Origin: Flagellimonas marinaquae | GTDB taxonomy: Bacteria; Bacteroidota; Bacteroidia; Flavobacteriales; Flavobacteriaceae | Length of the DNA: 64,000 bases | Assembly (NCBI RefSeq): GCF_023716465.1 | Contig: NZ_CP092415.1 | Coordinates: 2,581,501-2,645,500, forward strand | Direction of reading: 5' to 3' | Shown here: positions 17,072 to 25,110 of the stretch, piece by piece | How positions within the stretch are numbered: the stretch's first letter is position 1 | How the letters are laid out: each line of letters begins with the position of its first letter | Translations under genes and position numbers: made by a program | Notes under the pieces: model-generated | Told to the model about the DNA's origin: nothing | Database searches by the model: none | The model's input: the letters and a program-made list of their open reading frames with translations, nothing else

Positions 17072-17767
17072 TTAATGAGCATCTTCCTTTAAGTAAGACT
17101 GAAAGTTTTCCTTGAAACGGTTCAATCTGGGAACCGAAACATTACGGATATAACTGTTGTTCGGATTACGCCTCTCATAATCCTGATGGTATTCTTCCGC
17201 TCTGTAGAATTTATCAAAAACCTTTACTTCGGTCACAATGGTGCGTTCGCCATAAACATTTTCGGCCTCCAATGCACCAATGTAATCTTTGATGATTTTC
17301 TTCTCCTTTTCGTTTTTATAAAAAGCAATGGAACGGTATTGTGCGCCACGGTCGGGTCCCTGTCGGTTTAGGGTGGTTGGGTCGTGAGAACCAAAAAACA
17401 CCTGTACCAGTTGGGTAAACGATATTATTTTTGGGTCGTAGTATATTTCCACGGCCTCGGCATGGGAGGTTCTACCATAAGAAACTTGCTCGTAGGTCGG
17501 GTTTTTCTCCGTCCCGCCCGAATACCCGGAATACACTTCTTTAACACCCTTTACACTTTCAAAAATAGCTTCAACGCACCAAAAGCACCCACTTGCAAAG
17601 TAGGCCGTCTCATAATTTTTAAGTTGGTCGGCACTTAAACTTGTTTTTACTGAATGCGTGATTTGTTCTTTTTGTGCAATTTCCTGATTATCGGATTTGG
17701 TTTTGGATTGGCAACTTAAGGAAGCCAAAATTAACAGGGTCAGAAATGTAGTTTTCACAATGTTCAT
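17072..17767 (-). CDS. msrA: Peptide-methionine (S)-S-oxide reductase, exported
   Basis: Repairs methionine-S-sulfoxide in proteins. The catalytic segment is ASGCFWCVEAIFESVKGV, followed by the family motifs GYSGGTEKNPTYEQV and HAEAVEIYYD. At 231 residues it is longer than cytoplasmic MsrA because of an N-terminal leader ending LASLSC, which I read as a lipoprotein signal (the -3 position is not ideal), so it probably acts in the periplasm. Three further family features, GAQYRSIAFY, EEYHQDY and the basic tail, are intact. Monocistronic by spacing, 104 bases from the ECF operon, with which it converges. Confidence 0.94.
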   Translation of the reverse strand: MNIVKTTFLTLLILASLSCQSKTKSDNQEIAQKEQITHSVKTSLSADQLKNYETAYFASGCFWCVEAIFESVKGVKEVYSGYSGGTEKNPTYEQVSYGRTSHAEAVEIYYDPKIISFTQLVQVFFGSHDPTTLNRQGPDRGAQYRSIAFYKNEKEKKIIKDYIGALEAENVYGERTIVTEVKVFDKFYRAEEYHQDYERRNPNNSYIRNVSVPRLNRFKENFQSYLKEDAH

Positions 17768-18168
17768 TTTAGTTTCTTGTTTAGTTGTAATAAGATAGGA
17801 ACTATTACTGAAAAGGGCGTTAAAAAATGTTAATCGCTTTAATTTACTTCACAGTTGGGTAGTTTGTAGATAAGTTCAGGATTACAAAACGATGTTGTTA
17901 TTTCTTACGCACTATACTAAAAATATAATCTTTTTCCTACAAATAACTTATTGGTCCTCAGTAAGTTGCAATGGAGCTAAAAGCGAAATCATCGATGAAA
18001 TGCACATGCGTTCGGTATGTTGTTTTTGACCTTAAAAACCGTTGTCGAGGATAAAATGCACTTTATCTGAAAAAAAAATATTCACCGAAGGAAAAACGTC
18101 ATTGACCGATGGAAATCCAGTTAAGCTTGTTTGCGAAAGTAATTTTACATCGTAAAACAATCGGAACT
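17768..18168. other. Non-coding interval between msrA and the small exported protein gene
   Basis: About 400 bases with no supported gene. It should hold the divergent promoters of msrA and of the small gene at 18169. For the latter TTG at 18102-18104, 17 bases, then TAAGCTTG at 18122-18129 is a one-mismatch promoter. A short inverted repeat, GATAAA (18050-18055) and TTTATC (18062-18067), precedes a run of A. No RNA gene is recognisable. Confidence 0.5.
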
Positions 18169-18405
18169 ATGAAGACAATTTTCACCATCATCGCAATCGC
18201 TTTTTTCGGAACTATGGCATCTGCCCAGAACATTTCCAAAGAAACTAAAGTGGATGTTATCACTGAAGGTGTTGAGTTGAACATAGAAATCAACAATAGC
18301 ATCAGAAAGGATAGACAAATGGTAAGATTGTACAAGTTTAAGAACTCACGTATCAAAAAAGAACTTTCTTTTAAAACAAAAAGAAACAAGTCTAAATTGG
18401 CCTAA
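18169..18405 (+). CDS. Small exported basic protein
   Basis: A 78-residue protein with a clear signal peptide (MKTIFTIIAIAFFGTMASAQ, cleavage after AQ), leaving a mature chain of about 58 residues. The mature part has VITEGVELNIEINNSI and a strongly basic end (KKELSFKTKRNKSKLA). I recognise the general pattern from Flavobacteriia but know no function. The frame is open back to 18109, but the ATG at 18169 gives the signal peptide directly. It is followed five bases later by a 30-codon membrane ORF, and both end at a strong terminator. Confidence 0.75.
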   Translation: MKTIFTIIAIAFFGTMASAQNISKETKVDVITEGVELNIEINNSIRKDRQMVRLYKFKNSRIKKELSFKTKRNKSKLA

Positions 18406-18410
18406 TCACC

Positions 18411-18503
18411 ATGTTTGCATTTATAATTCCTTTTATTTTGATTTTTGGTGTTGCGTTTGTTCTGGCGACCATAGCATTCTCCTTTAGACAAAGGAAATCT
18501 TAG
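18411..18503 (+). CDS. 30-residue single-span membrane microprotein
   Basis: ATG at 18411 to TAG at 18501-18503. Residues 3-24 form one hydrophobic segment (FAFIIPFILIFGVAFVLATI), ending in a short basic tail FRQRKS, the usual N-out/C-in positive-inside pattern. It starts five bases after the stop of the small exported protein and lies before the terminator at 18537, so it would be co-transcribed. No homology is known to me; the evidence is composition, position and topology. Confidence 0.55.
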   Translation: MFAFIIPFILIFGVAFVLATIAFSFRQRKS

Positions 18504-18536
18504 AATGAGAAACTTTAGAGACGAAAAATAATGAAG

Positions 18537-18560
18537 AGGTCGGTTTTACCGACCTTTTTA
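18537..18560 (+). terminator. Intrinsic terminator after the two small genes
   Basis: AGGTCGGT (18537-18544) and ACCGACCT (18548-18555) pair perfectly over eight bases with loop TTT, followed by T-rich sequence. It ends the small-gene transcript before the convergent histidine kinase. Confidence 0.85.
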
Positions 18561-18570
18561 TATAAATACC

Positions 18571-19791
18571 CTAGTGATCTACCGAGTTGAACTGCTCGAT
18601 TACTTCTTCAAACTCAATGGAGTAATGTGTTCCCTGTTTTGCGTAATCCCTGGTAATTGACCCTCTAAGCTGCCGGGCCAAATTGTAAATCAGTTTTAAA
18701 CCGAGTGAATTGGAAGTTTTTGGATTGATTTCCTCGGAATATCCAATACCATTGTCCCCTAAGTACATTTTATAACGGTTATCGCCAATTTTGTCCACAG
18801 ATACGTGGATTTCCCCATTCTGGACCCCTGCAATACCATATTTTAAGGCATTGGTAATGGTTTCGTTGATTATAAGTCCAAGGGGGATTATGGTATCGAT
18901 ACTTAATTTATAGTTTTTAATATCTAAATCTACCTTTACATCGGTACCGCTTCCCTTTACCGAACGTACCAGATAATCACAAAGTTCTTGTACGTATGGT
19001 TTTAATTCTATTTTTGAAAGATAATCGTCTCGCTTGTACAGCATCTCGTGTACCATGGCCATGGATACCACACGATTTTGACTGCTTTTGATGATATTAC
19101 TGATCTTGTCATCGTCGATTGCCCTGGACTGTAGGCTCAACAGACTGGAAACCGTTTGAAGATTGTTTTTTACCCGGTGGTGCACTTCTTTTAACAAAGT
19201 CTCCTTTTCTGCAATACGGTCTTGAATTTCGTTTCTGGATTTGTACAGGCGATGGTGGGCCCTGAGTAAATTCTTGCCAAAGACACCTCCCAAAAGATAT
19301 ACTGCAAAAACGGCACTTAAATAGGCGAACCAGCTCCTTGACTGCATTGGAACGGTATTTTCCGAAATTCTGAAATCACCGGTATCATAGAGAAAGAGCA
19401 AAGTGAGCACGGCCAGATTGATTATTAGATATAACTGGCCGAATACCTTAGTGGTTACATATCCTGCAAAAACGATAATGGCGAGAACAAAAATAAATGG
19501 GCTTTGAATCCCTCCACTGTACATGGTGATCACAATGGCACCGATCATGGAGAGGATAGATGTAAAATTATAGGTCAGCACCAAATTTTTATGCTGCCGG
19601 TATAAAAGTGTGTTTGTTAAGTTGATTGCGGCATAACCTATAAAGGTATAGGTGATAACTCCATCTATATCCAAAAAGAAATAGCAGACCAAGCCAAAAA
19701 CGGCAGCAAAGAAGGATGAGTTGTAATTTACCTTTAGTATCAAATCAATCTTATCTTGTAACCTGTATGTATCCTTATTAGGAATTCTCAT
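18571..19791 (-). CDS. Membrane sensor histidine kinase, HisKA_2 type
   Basis: A 406-residue kinase. Residues about 25-180 hold six hydrophobic segments with no periplasmic domain. A linker helix leads to the HisKA_2 dimerisation domain with LLKEVHHRVKNNLQTVSSLL (phospho-acceptor His in VHHRVKNN), then the ATPase domain with the N-box NETITNALKYG, G1 DNGIGYS and the G2 segment SLGLKL. This is the class that often works with LytTR or ECF/PhyR-type partners, but no response regulator is adjacent, so it is an orphan here. It is flanked by terminators and is probably monocistronic. Confidence 0.93.
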   Translation of the reverse strand: MRIPNKDTYRLQDKIDLILKVNYNSSFFAAVFGLVCYFFLDIDGVITYTFIGYAAINLTNTLLYRQHKNLVLTYNFTSILSMIGAIVITMYSGGIQSPFIFVLAIIVFAGYVTTKVFGQLYLIINLAVLTLLFLYDTGDFRISENTVPMQSRSWFAYLSAVFAVYLLGGVFGKNLLRAHHRLYKSRNEIQDRIAEKETLLKEVHHRVKNNLQTVSSLLSLQSRAIDDDKISNIIKSSQNRVVSMAMVHEMLYKRDDYLSKIELKPYVQELCDYLVRSVKGSGTDVKVDLDIKNYKLSIDTIIPLGLIINETITNALKYGIAGVQNGEIHVSVDKIGDNRYKMYLGDNGIGYSEEINPKTSNSLGLKLIYNLARQLRGSITRDYAKQGTHYSIEFEEVIEQFNSVDH

Positions 19792-19895
19792 ATGCTGTGC
19801 GTGAATGTCCCTCTATTGCCTAAAGTTGAATATGCTTGCAAAAAGGTAGCTTAATGGGGTGTTTATTGCTGTAAATCTAATTATGTTTTTTATAT

Positions 19896-19927
19896 AAAAA
19901 AAGTGGCAGCTATATTAACTGCCACTT
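19896..19927 (-). terminator. Intrinsic terminator after secA
   Basis: Arms 19901-19909 and 19919-19927 pair perfectly over nine bases. Read on the - strand the hairpin is followed by TTTTT, so it terminates secA. Confidence 0.88.
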
Positions 19928-19949
19928 TGTGGTTTTTTAGACGGGTTTT

Positions 19950-22900
19950 TTAGTCGTTGACCAGTACCCATTCTCCTTTATCTATCAGGGGTTCAGCCTG
20001 TTTGAATTTCACTGTTTTGCTTTCACCGGACATCACGTTTTTAATGGTGACCCTTTCGTTTCGCCCAATTTTTGGTTTTTCCCGCACAATGGTCTCGGTT
20101 ATTTGCGGTCTTTGACCTTGTGTTTGGCCTGCGGCCCTGTTCTGTGCTGCAAGCTCATCGCTGTTAGGAATCTCTTCTTTTGTTGTTTGAAGTTTTTCTT
20201 TGGGCCTGCGAACTGTTCGAGCTTCCTGGATTTGATTGGTGTTTTCGGAAGGCAATTCGCCTTTGAAGAGGAACGAGATGACTTCTTTGTTCACCTTGTC
20301 CATCATTTCCTTGAAAAGTTCAAATGCTTCGAACTTATAGATCAACAAGGGGTCTTTTTGCTCGTGAACCGCCAATTGTACGGACTGTTTTAATTCGTCC
20401 ATTTTACGCAAATGCGTTTTCCACGAATCGTCGATGATGGCCAATGTGATGTTCTTCTCAAAATCCGTGATCAACTGTTTTCCATCGGTATTGTAAGCCT
20501 TTTCCAAATTGGTAACAACGTTCAAGGATTTGATTCCATCCGTAAAGGGAACTACAATACGTTCAAATTTGTTGGCCTCATCTTCATATACTTTTTTGAT
20601 GACCTGGAAGGCGACCGTGGCGCTACGTTCCATTTTTTCTTTGTAGTACTTATAGGCCTCATCGTTGACTTTAGTGGCAATTTGCTGAAAGCTCATTTTC
20701 TTGAATTCCTCTTCATTGATAGGCGAGGTAATGGAGAAATATTTGATGAGCTCGAACTCAAAGTTTTTGTAGTCATCCGCCATTTTGTTGGTCTCGGCGA
20801 TAGCTTCACAGGTATCGTAGATCATATTGGCGATATCCACTTTTAAGCGCTCACCTTCCAATGCGTGCCTTCTTCTCTTGTAGATGACCTCACGTTGGGC
20901 GTTCATTACATCATCATACTCCAACAAACGTTTACGGATACCAAAGTTGTTCTCCTCCACTTTTTTCTGGGCACGCTCAATGGATTTGGTCATCATGGAG
21001 TGCTGAATCACTTCTCCGTCTTCCAAGCCCATACGGTCCATCATTTTGGCCACACGGTCCGATCCGAACAATCGCATTAAATTGTCTTCCAAAGACACGT
21101 AGAACTGTGAACTTCCCGGGTCTCCTTGGCGACCGGAACGACCTCTTAACTGTCGGTCCACACGTCTGGAATCGTGGCGTTCTGTACCGATGATCGCCAA
21201 ACCTCCGGCCTCTTTTACTTCTGGAGATAATTTAATATCCGTACCCCTACCGGCCATATTGGTTGCTATCGTTACCACGCCACCTTTACCGGCTTCTGCC
21301 ACGATATCGGCTTCTTTTTTATGGAGTTTTGCGTTCAGCACATTGTGGGGCACTTTACGAACACTCAATAATTTGGACAGTAATTCGGATATTTCTACAG
21401 AGGTGGTACCGATCAATACAGGTCGTCCTGCTTGAGATAGTTTTGTAACCTCTTCTATAATGGCGTTATATTTTTCTCGCTTGGTCTTATAGATCAAATC
21501 GTGCCTATCGTCTCGGGCAATGGGTCTGTTGGTGGGAATTTCCATTACATCCAACTCATAGATTTCCCAAAATTCTCCTGCTTCCGTCACCGCTGTACCT
21601 GTCATACCAGAAAGCTTGTTGTACATTCTAAAGTAGTTCTGGAGGGTAATGGTGGCAAAAGTCTGGGTCATGGCCTCGATTTTTACGTTCTCCTTGGCCT
21701 CGATGGCTTGGTGGAGTCCGTCCGAGTATCTACGCCCGTCCATAATACGGCCCGTTTGCTCGTCCACGATCATTACCTTATTGTTCATTACCACATACTC
21801 CACATCTTTTTCGAATAGGGTATAGGCTTTCAACAACTGGGTCATGGTATGGATACGTTCGCTTTTTACGGCAAAATCCTTGAAAAGTTCTTCTTTGAGC
21901 TCAGCTTCTTTTTCGATTTCCAGCCCTTGGTTTTCGATTTTTGCTATTTCACTGCCAATATCTGGCATCACAAAAAACTCTTTGTCCTGATCGGTGGAAA
22001 TGGATTCCACTCCTTTATCGGTCAACTCGATCTGGTTGTTTTTTTCATCGATTACAAACAATAGGTCCTCATCCACTTTTGGCATTTCCCTATTGTTGTC
22101 CTGCATGTAAAAGTTTTCGGTTTTCTGAAGCAGCTGTTTTACTCCTTCTTCACTCAAAAACTTAATAAGGGCCTTATTTTTTGGTAGTCCACGATGTACC
22201 CGAAGCAAAAGGAACCCTCCTTCTTTGGTGTTTCCTTCCTTGATCAATTTTTTGGCCTCGGCCAGTACTCCGGTAAGGTGCTGTCGCTGTTGTTGTACAA
22301 TATTGGCTACTTGTGGTTTTAGTTCGTTGAACTCGTGGCGATCGCCTTCGGGAACGGGTCCTGAAATGATCAAAGGGGTACGGGCATCATCTATCAATAC
22401 CGAATCTACCTCATCCACAATGGCGTAATGGTGTGGTCGCTGTACCAGATCATCTGGAGTGTGGGCCATATTGTCGCGGAGGTAATCAAACCCAAACTCG
22501 TTATTTGTTCCGTAAGTGATATCTGCGTTGTAAGCCGCTCTACGTCCGTCGGAATTGGGCGTGTGCTTGTCTATACAATCTACGGATAGGCCATGGAACT
22601 CAAAAATAGGTGCCATCCAAGTACTGTCCCTTTTGGCAAGATAATCGTTCACCGTTACCAAATGCGCTCCTTTTCCTGCAAGTGCATTTAAGTAGAGTGG
22701 GAGAGTGGCGACCAATGTTTTACCTTCACCGGTTTGCATCTCGGCAATTTTACCTTGATGTAGCGCAATACCGCCTATTAGCTGTACATCGTAATGTACC
22801 ATATCCCAGGTTACCTCTTTTCCTGCGGCATCCCATGAATTTTGCCAAACGGCCTTGTCCCCTTCCAAGGAAACATAATCCTTATCGCCGGATAATGCTC

Positions 22901-23312
22901 TGTCAAACTCGCTGGCAGTAACGGTTATGGTTTTGTTGGCAGCAAAACGTTTAGCTGTTTCCTTAACTACGGCAAAGGCTTCGGGAAGTATCTCGTTCAA
23001 CGTTTTTTCGGAAATTTTGTAGGCTTCCTCGTTCAGTTTGTCTATTTCGGCATAGATTTCCTCGTTACGGTCTATATCGGAAGAATTTTCCACTTCTGCC
23101 TGTAGTTCGGCAATTTTATCGTTTATTTCTTTACAGTCTTCGGCGATTTTGGCCTTAAAGGATACTGTTTTTTGTCTAAGTTCGTCATGCGATAGGCCTT
23201 CTAGCTGTTGCTCAAAGGATTTTATCTCTTTTACCAAGGGTTGTAAAGATTTTACATCCTTCTCCGATTTGTCTCCAACAAAAACCTTTAGTACGGAATT
23301 AATAAAACTCAT
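19950..23312 (-). CDS. secA: Preprotein translocase ATPase SecA
   Basis: Motor of the Sec export pathway, 1120 residues, the long Bacteroidota form with inserts in the nucleotide-binding and preprotein-binding region (acidic stretch around residues 340-480). Motifs: [14 protein letters not shown] (Walker A), [20 protein letters not shown] (Walker B and the SecA signature), [12 protein letters not shown] and [15 protein letters not shown] of helicase domain 2. The C-terminus ends [20 protein letters not shown]... with no Cys/His zinc finger. A full TAATTTTG promoter element lies at 23387 and a terminator follows the gene, so it is transcribed alone. Confidence 0.97.
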   Translation of the reverse strand: MSFINSVLKVFVGDKSEKDVKSLQPLVKEIKSFEQQLEGLSHDELRQKTVSFKAKIAEDCKEINDKIAELQAEVENSSDIDRNEEIYAEIDKLNEEAYKISEKTLNEILPEAFAVVKETAKRFAANKTITVTASEFDRALSGDKDYVSLEGDKAVWQNSWDAAGKEVTWDMVHYDVQLIGGIALHQGKIAEMQTGEGKTLVATLPLYLNALAGKGAHLVTVNDYLAKRDSTWMAPIFEFHGLSVDCIDKHTPNSDGRRAAYNADITYGTNNEFGFDYLRDNMAHTPDDLVQRPHHYAIVDEVDSVLIDDARTPLIISGPVPEGDRHEFNELKPQVANIVQQQRQHLTGVLAEAKKLIKEGNTKEGGFLLLRVHRGLPKNKALIKFLSEEGVKQLLQKTENFYMQDNNREMPKVDEDLLFVIDEKNNQIELTDKGVESISTDQDKEFFVMPDIGSEIAKIENQGLEIEKEAELKEELFKDFAVKSERIHTMTQLLKAYTLFEKDVEYVVMNNKVMIVDEQTGRIMDGRRYSDGLHQAIEAKENVKIEAMTQTFATITLQNYFRMYNKLSGMTGTAVTEAGEFWEIYELDVMEIPTNRPIARDDRHDLIYKTKREKYNAIIEEVTKLSQAGRPVLIGTTSVEISELLSKLLSVRKVPHNVLNAKLHKKEADIVAEAGKGGVVTIATNMAGRGTDIKLSPEVKEAGGLAIIGTERHDSRRVDRQLRGRSGRQGDPGSSQFYVSLEDNLMRLFGSDRVAKMMDRMGLEDGEVIQHSMMTKSIERAQKKVEENNFGIRKRLLEYDDVMNAQREVIYKRRRHALEGERLKVDIANMIYDTCEAIAETNKMADDYKNFEFELIKYFSITSPINEEEFKKMSFQQIATKVNDEAYKYYKEKMERSATVAFQVIKKVYEDEANKFERIVVPFTDGIKSLNVVTNLEKAYNTDGKQLITDFEKNITLAIIDDSWKTHLRKMDELKQSVQLAVHEQKDPLLIYKFEAFELFKEMMDKVNKEVISFLFKGELPSENTNQIQEARTVRRPKEKLQTTKEEIPNSDELAAQNRAAGQTQGQRPQITETIVREKPKIGRNERVTIKNVMSGESKTVKFKQAEPLIDKGEWVLVND

Positions 23313-23386
23313 GAAATGTTTTTTCTATTGATTGTCAAAAGCTGTTCCATTGATGGGATTACGATGGAATTCTTTCGCTAGGCTGT

Positions 23387-23394
23387 CAAAATTA
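23387..23394 (-). promoter_or_regulatory. Promoter -7 element for secA
   Basis: The - strand reads TAATTTTG, a full TAnnTTTG match, 75 bases before the secA ATG. It abuts the terminator of the upstream DUF2795 gene. Confidence 0.5.
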
Positions 23395-23397
23395 CAT

Positions 23398-23426
23398 AAA
23401 AAAAAGCCTCAATAGAGACTTTTTTA
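23398..23426 (-). terminator. Intrinsic terminator after the DUF2795 gene
   Basis: On the - strand AAGTCTC, loop TATT, GAGGCTT (one G-U pair) is flanked by A and T runs, giving a long stem followed by T. It separates the DUF2795 gene from secA. Confidence 0.75.
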
Positions 23427-23448
23427 ATGTGGTTTGTGTTTTTAGGAT

Positions 23449-23673
23449 TTAATATTCGTCCTCGTTCCAGAGGTAATCTTCCTCGGTGGGATAATCGGGC
23501 CAGATTTCCTCAATTGACTCATATATTTCTCCTCCTTCTTCTTCCATAGATTGTAAATTCTCTACAACTTCCAGGGGAGCTCCAGTTCGAATCGCGTAAT
23601 CTATCAGTTCGTCTTTGGTTGCTGGCCAAGGCGCATCACTTAAATATGAAGCTAGTTCTAACGTCCAGTACAT
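23449..23673 (-). CDS. DUF2795 family protein
   Basis: A 74-residue acidic soluble protein. The first 45 residues (MYWTLELASYLSDAPWPATK, then DELIDYAIRTGAPLEVVENL) form the DUF2795 fold, known from many bacteria with no settled function; the tail is acidic and ends DYLWNEDEY. The frame is open to 23703, but the promoter at 23701-23730 places transcription start near 23694, and family members begin MYWTLEL, so I start at 23673. It has its own promoter and terminator. Confidence 0.88.
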   Translation of the reverse strand: MYWTLELASYLSDAPWPATKDELIDYAIRTGAPLEVVENLQSMEEEGGEIYESIEEIWPDYPTEEDYLWNEDEY

Positions 23674-23700
23674 AGTAACGGTTTGATTTATAATTTTTTG

Positions 23701-23730
23701 CAAAAATAATTTTTAAACCCAATTTGTCAA
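23701..23730 (-). promoter_or_regulatory. Complete promoter for the DUF2795 gene
   Basis: On the - strand TTG (23728-23730), 19 bases, TATTTTTG (23701-23708). Both elements and the spacing fit the Bacteroidota housekeeping consensus; this is the best-formed promoter in the window. Confidence 0.7.
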
Positions 23731-23795
23731 GTAAAAACACAATTATTTAAAAATTATTTTGTGGTTAACAAAACAATTAGGGTAAAAAAGCGAAT

Positions 23796-24356
23796 TTATT
23801 GGTCCAATTTCTCGGGAATCCATTTTATTTCCTTCGCGTTTAAATCCTTCGACAATTTGCGTGCCAATACGAACAAATAATCGGATAATCGGTTAATATA
23901 TGATAGTAAGTTGTCCGGTACGGGTTCATTTTCATGTAAGTAAGAAATCAATCTTTCCCCCCGGCGGCAAACGGTTCTCGCAATATGACAGTATGACACT
24001 GTTGTATGCCCTCCCGGAAGTATAAAATGTGTCATTTCTGGAAGAGCTTCGTTCATTTTGTCCATTTCTTTCTCCAAAAATTCTATATCCCCGGTACTTA
24101 TGCGCGGAATTTTTAACCTATTGTCCTTGTTTGGCTCTGTGGCCAAAATAGAACCCACGGTAAATAATTTCTCTTGGATCTGGGTCAATGTTTGTTTTGA
24201 GCGCACATCCATTTCTTGATCGCGCAATAGTCCCAAATAGGAGTTGAGTTCGTCTATGGTACCATAACTCTCTATTCTTACGTGGTGTTTGGGTACCCGT
24301 GTGCCGGTAAATAAAGATGTTTTTCCCTTATCTCCAGTTTTGGTGTAGATCTTCAT
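23796..24356 (-). CDS. Cob(I)alamin adenosyltransferase, PduO type
   Basis: Transfers the adenosyl group of ATP to cob(I)alamin to make coenzyme B12, 186 residues. The N-terminal KIYTKTGDKGKTSLFTG is the ATP-binding motif; SYGTIDELNSYLGL and HIARTVCRRGER (catalytic Arg region) follow, then SYINRLSDYLFVLAR. The enzyme would supply methylmalonyl-CoA mutase, whose chaperone MeaB is encoded at 12.6 kb. Downstream, 92 bases run to the DUF2795 promoter; upstream is a small membrane protein gene. Confidence 0.94.
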   Translation of the reverse strand: MKIYTKTGDKGKTSLFTGTRVPKHHVRIESYGTIDELNSYLGLLRDQEMDVRSKQTLTQIQEKLFTVGSILATEPNKDNRLKIPRISTGDIEFLEKEMDKMNEALPEMTHFILPGGHTTVSYCHIARTVCRRGERLISYLHENEPVPDNLLSYINRLSDYLFVLARKLSKDLNAKEIKWIPEKLDQ

Positions 24357-24363
24357 TTTTTCT

Positions 24364-24384
24364 GTAGTCAGTAGTCAGTAGTCA
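24364..24384. repeat. Three tandem copies of GTAGTCA
   Basis: The 7-base unit GTAGTCA occurs three times without interruption immediately upstream of the adenosyltransferase ATG. Its origin may be slippage; a regulatory role is not supported. Confidence 0.7.
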
Positions 24385-24428
24385 GGGATGTTTACCTATA
24401 TCTCTGGCTATTAATAATGGTCAATTGA

Positions 24429-24590
24429 TTATTGTTTGTTGTTCTTGTCGTGTTGGCGTTTACCCTCCATAAATTTTCGGGACTTTCTTCGTTTTGTAGC
24501 TTTTTTGTTTCTGTACAAAACAACCAGATAAATAAGTCCCAAGACAGCAAGTACGTACCAAATGGTGTTATCTGTCGCAATATTTTCCAT
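24429..24590 (-). CDS. 53-residue single-span membrane protein
   Basis: ATG at 24590 to TAA at 24429. The sequence starts MENIATDNTIWYVLAVLGLI, has one membrane helix (about residues 10-26) and a long basic tail (YRNKKATKRRKSRKF, MEGKRQHD). A short-tail basic membrane anchor of this kind recurs in Flavobacteriia as an unnamed conserved ORF, as far as I recall. It lies 17 bases after the shortened methyltransferase gene and about 70 bases before the adenosyltransferase, on the same strand. Function unknown. Confidence 0.7.
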   Translation of the reverse strand: MENIATDNTIWYVLAVLGLIYLVVLYRNKKATKRRKSRKFMEGKRQHDKNNKQ

Positions 24591-24607
24591 AACCTAAAAT
24601 TACCGCT

Positions 24608-25108
24608 TTAAATTCGAATCGTAAAATGTTCCTTTACCTGTTCCCTGCGTATGGATATAAGACCACAATGGTACATGTCTATGCTCACGGTAATTTCGGG
24701 CTGGGCAATCAATCGGTGCCATAGGTTCAAACTTTCTTTACATTTATAAATGGAATCGATTAAAATAATACTGTTGTTCCGCAAAGTTTCTTCGGAAAAC
24801 ATTTTTTTAAAGGAGGCAGTATCCAATCCGTCCACAAAAAGAAGATGGATTATCTTTTTATCGAATTGAGTTTCACCAAAATGTTGTCTTACCAAATCTT
24901 GGATTTCAGGTTTGTCCGGTATTGAGATGCTTTCAAATTTGAAATAAGCTATGGTCTTGAGCAAAATATTGATACTCCTGTTCCGGTCGAGTCTTTTTTT
25001 GGAATAAAGACATTTGGTCACATAATTGTACACAAAAGGGGAGTGCACGCCATGCTCATTTGTGGATTTAACTAAGAATTTTAGGTATGAAACAACTCGA
25101 AACCACAT
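24608..25108 (-). CDS. Shortened relative of a class I SAM methyltransferase, probably without activity
   Basis: 166 residues. The first 35 (YLKFLVKSTNEHGVHSPFVY) and the last 70 (LLFVDGLD, IILIDSIY, ISIRREQVKEHF) resemble the two ends of a flavobacterial methyltransferase family of about 240-260 residues that I know from memory. The middle third, which should hold the SAM motif I (LEIGTSLG-like), is missing or rewritten: KTIAYFKFESISIPDKP stands where it would be. The frame is intact, so this may be a fixed, non-catalytic derivative. The ATG at 25108 comes two bases after the stop of the ABC-F gene. Confidence 0.65.
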   Translation of the reverse strand: MWFRVVSYLKFLVKSTNEHGVHSPFVYNYVTKCLYSKKRLDRNRSINILLKTIAYFKFESISIPDKPEIQDLVRQHFGETQFDKKIIHLLFVDGLDTASFKKMFSEETLRNNSIILIDSIYKCKESLNLWHRLIAQPEITVSIDMYHCGLISIRREQVKEHFTIRI

Positions 25109-25110
25109 CT

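Noticed and set aside
17971-18054. 27-codon + strand frame in the msrA upstream gap
   Set aside because: No hydrophobic segment, no signal peptide, no promoter at the right place, and its 3' end lies in a small inverted repeat; not enough support.
24392-24580. 62-codon - strand frame MRQITPFG... overlapping the 53-residue membrane protein
   Set aside because: It is a shifted reading of the same DNA; the 24429-24590 frame has a membrane helix, a basic tail and the better start, while this one looks random.
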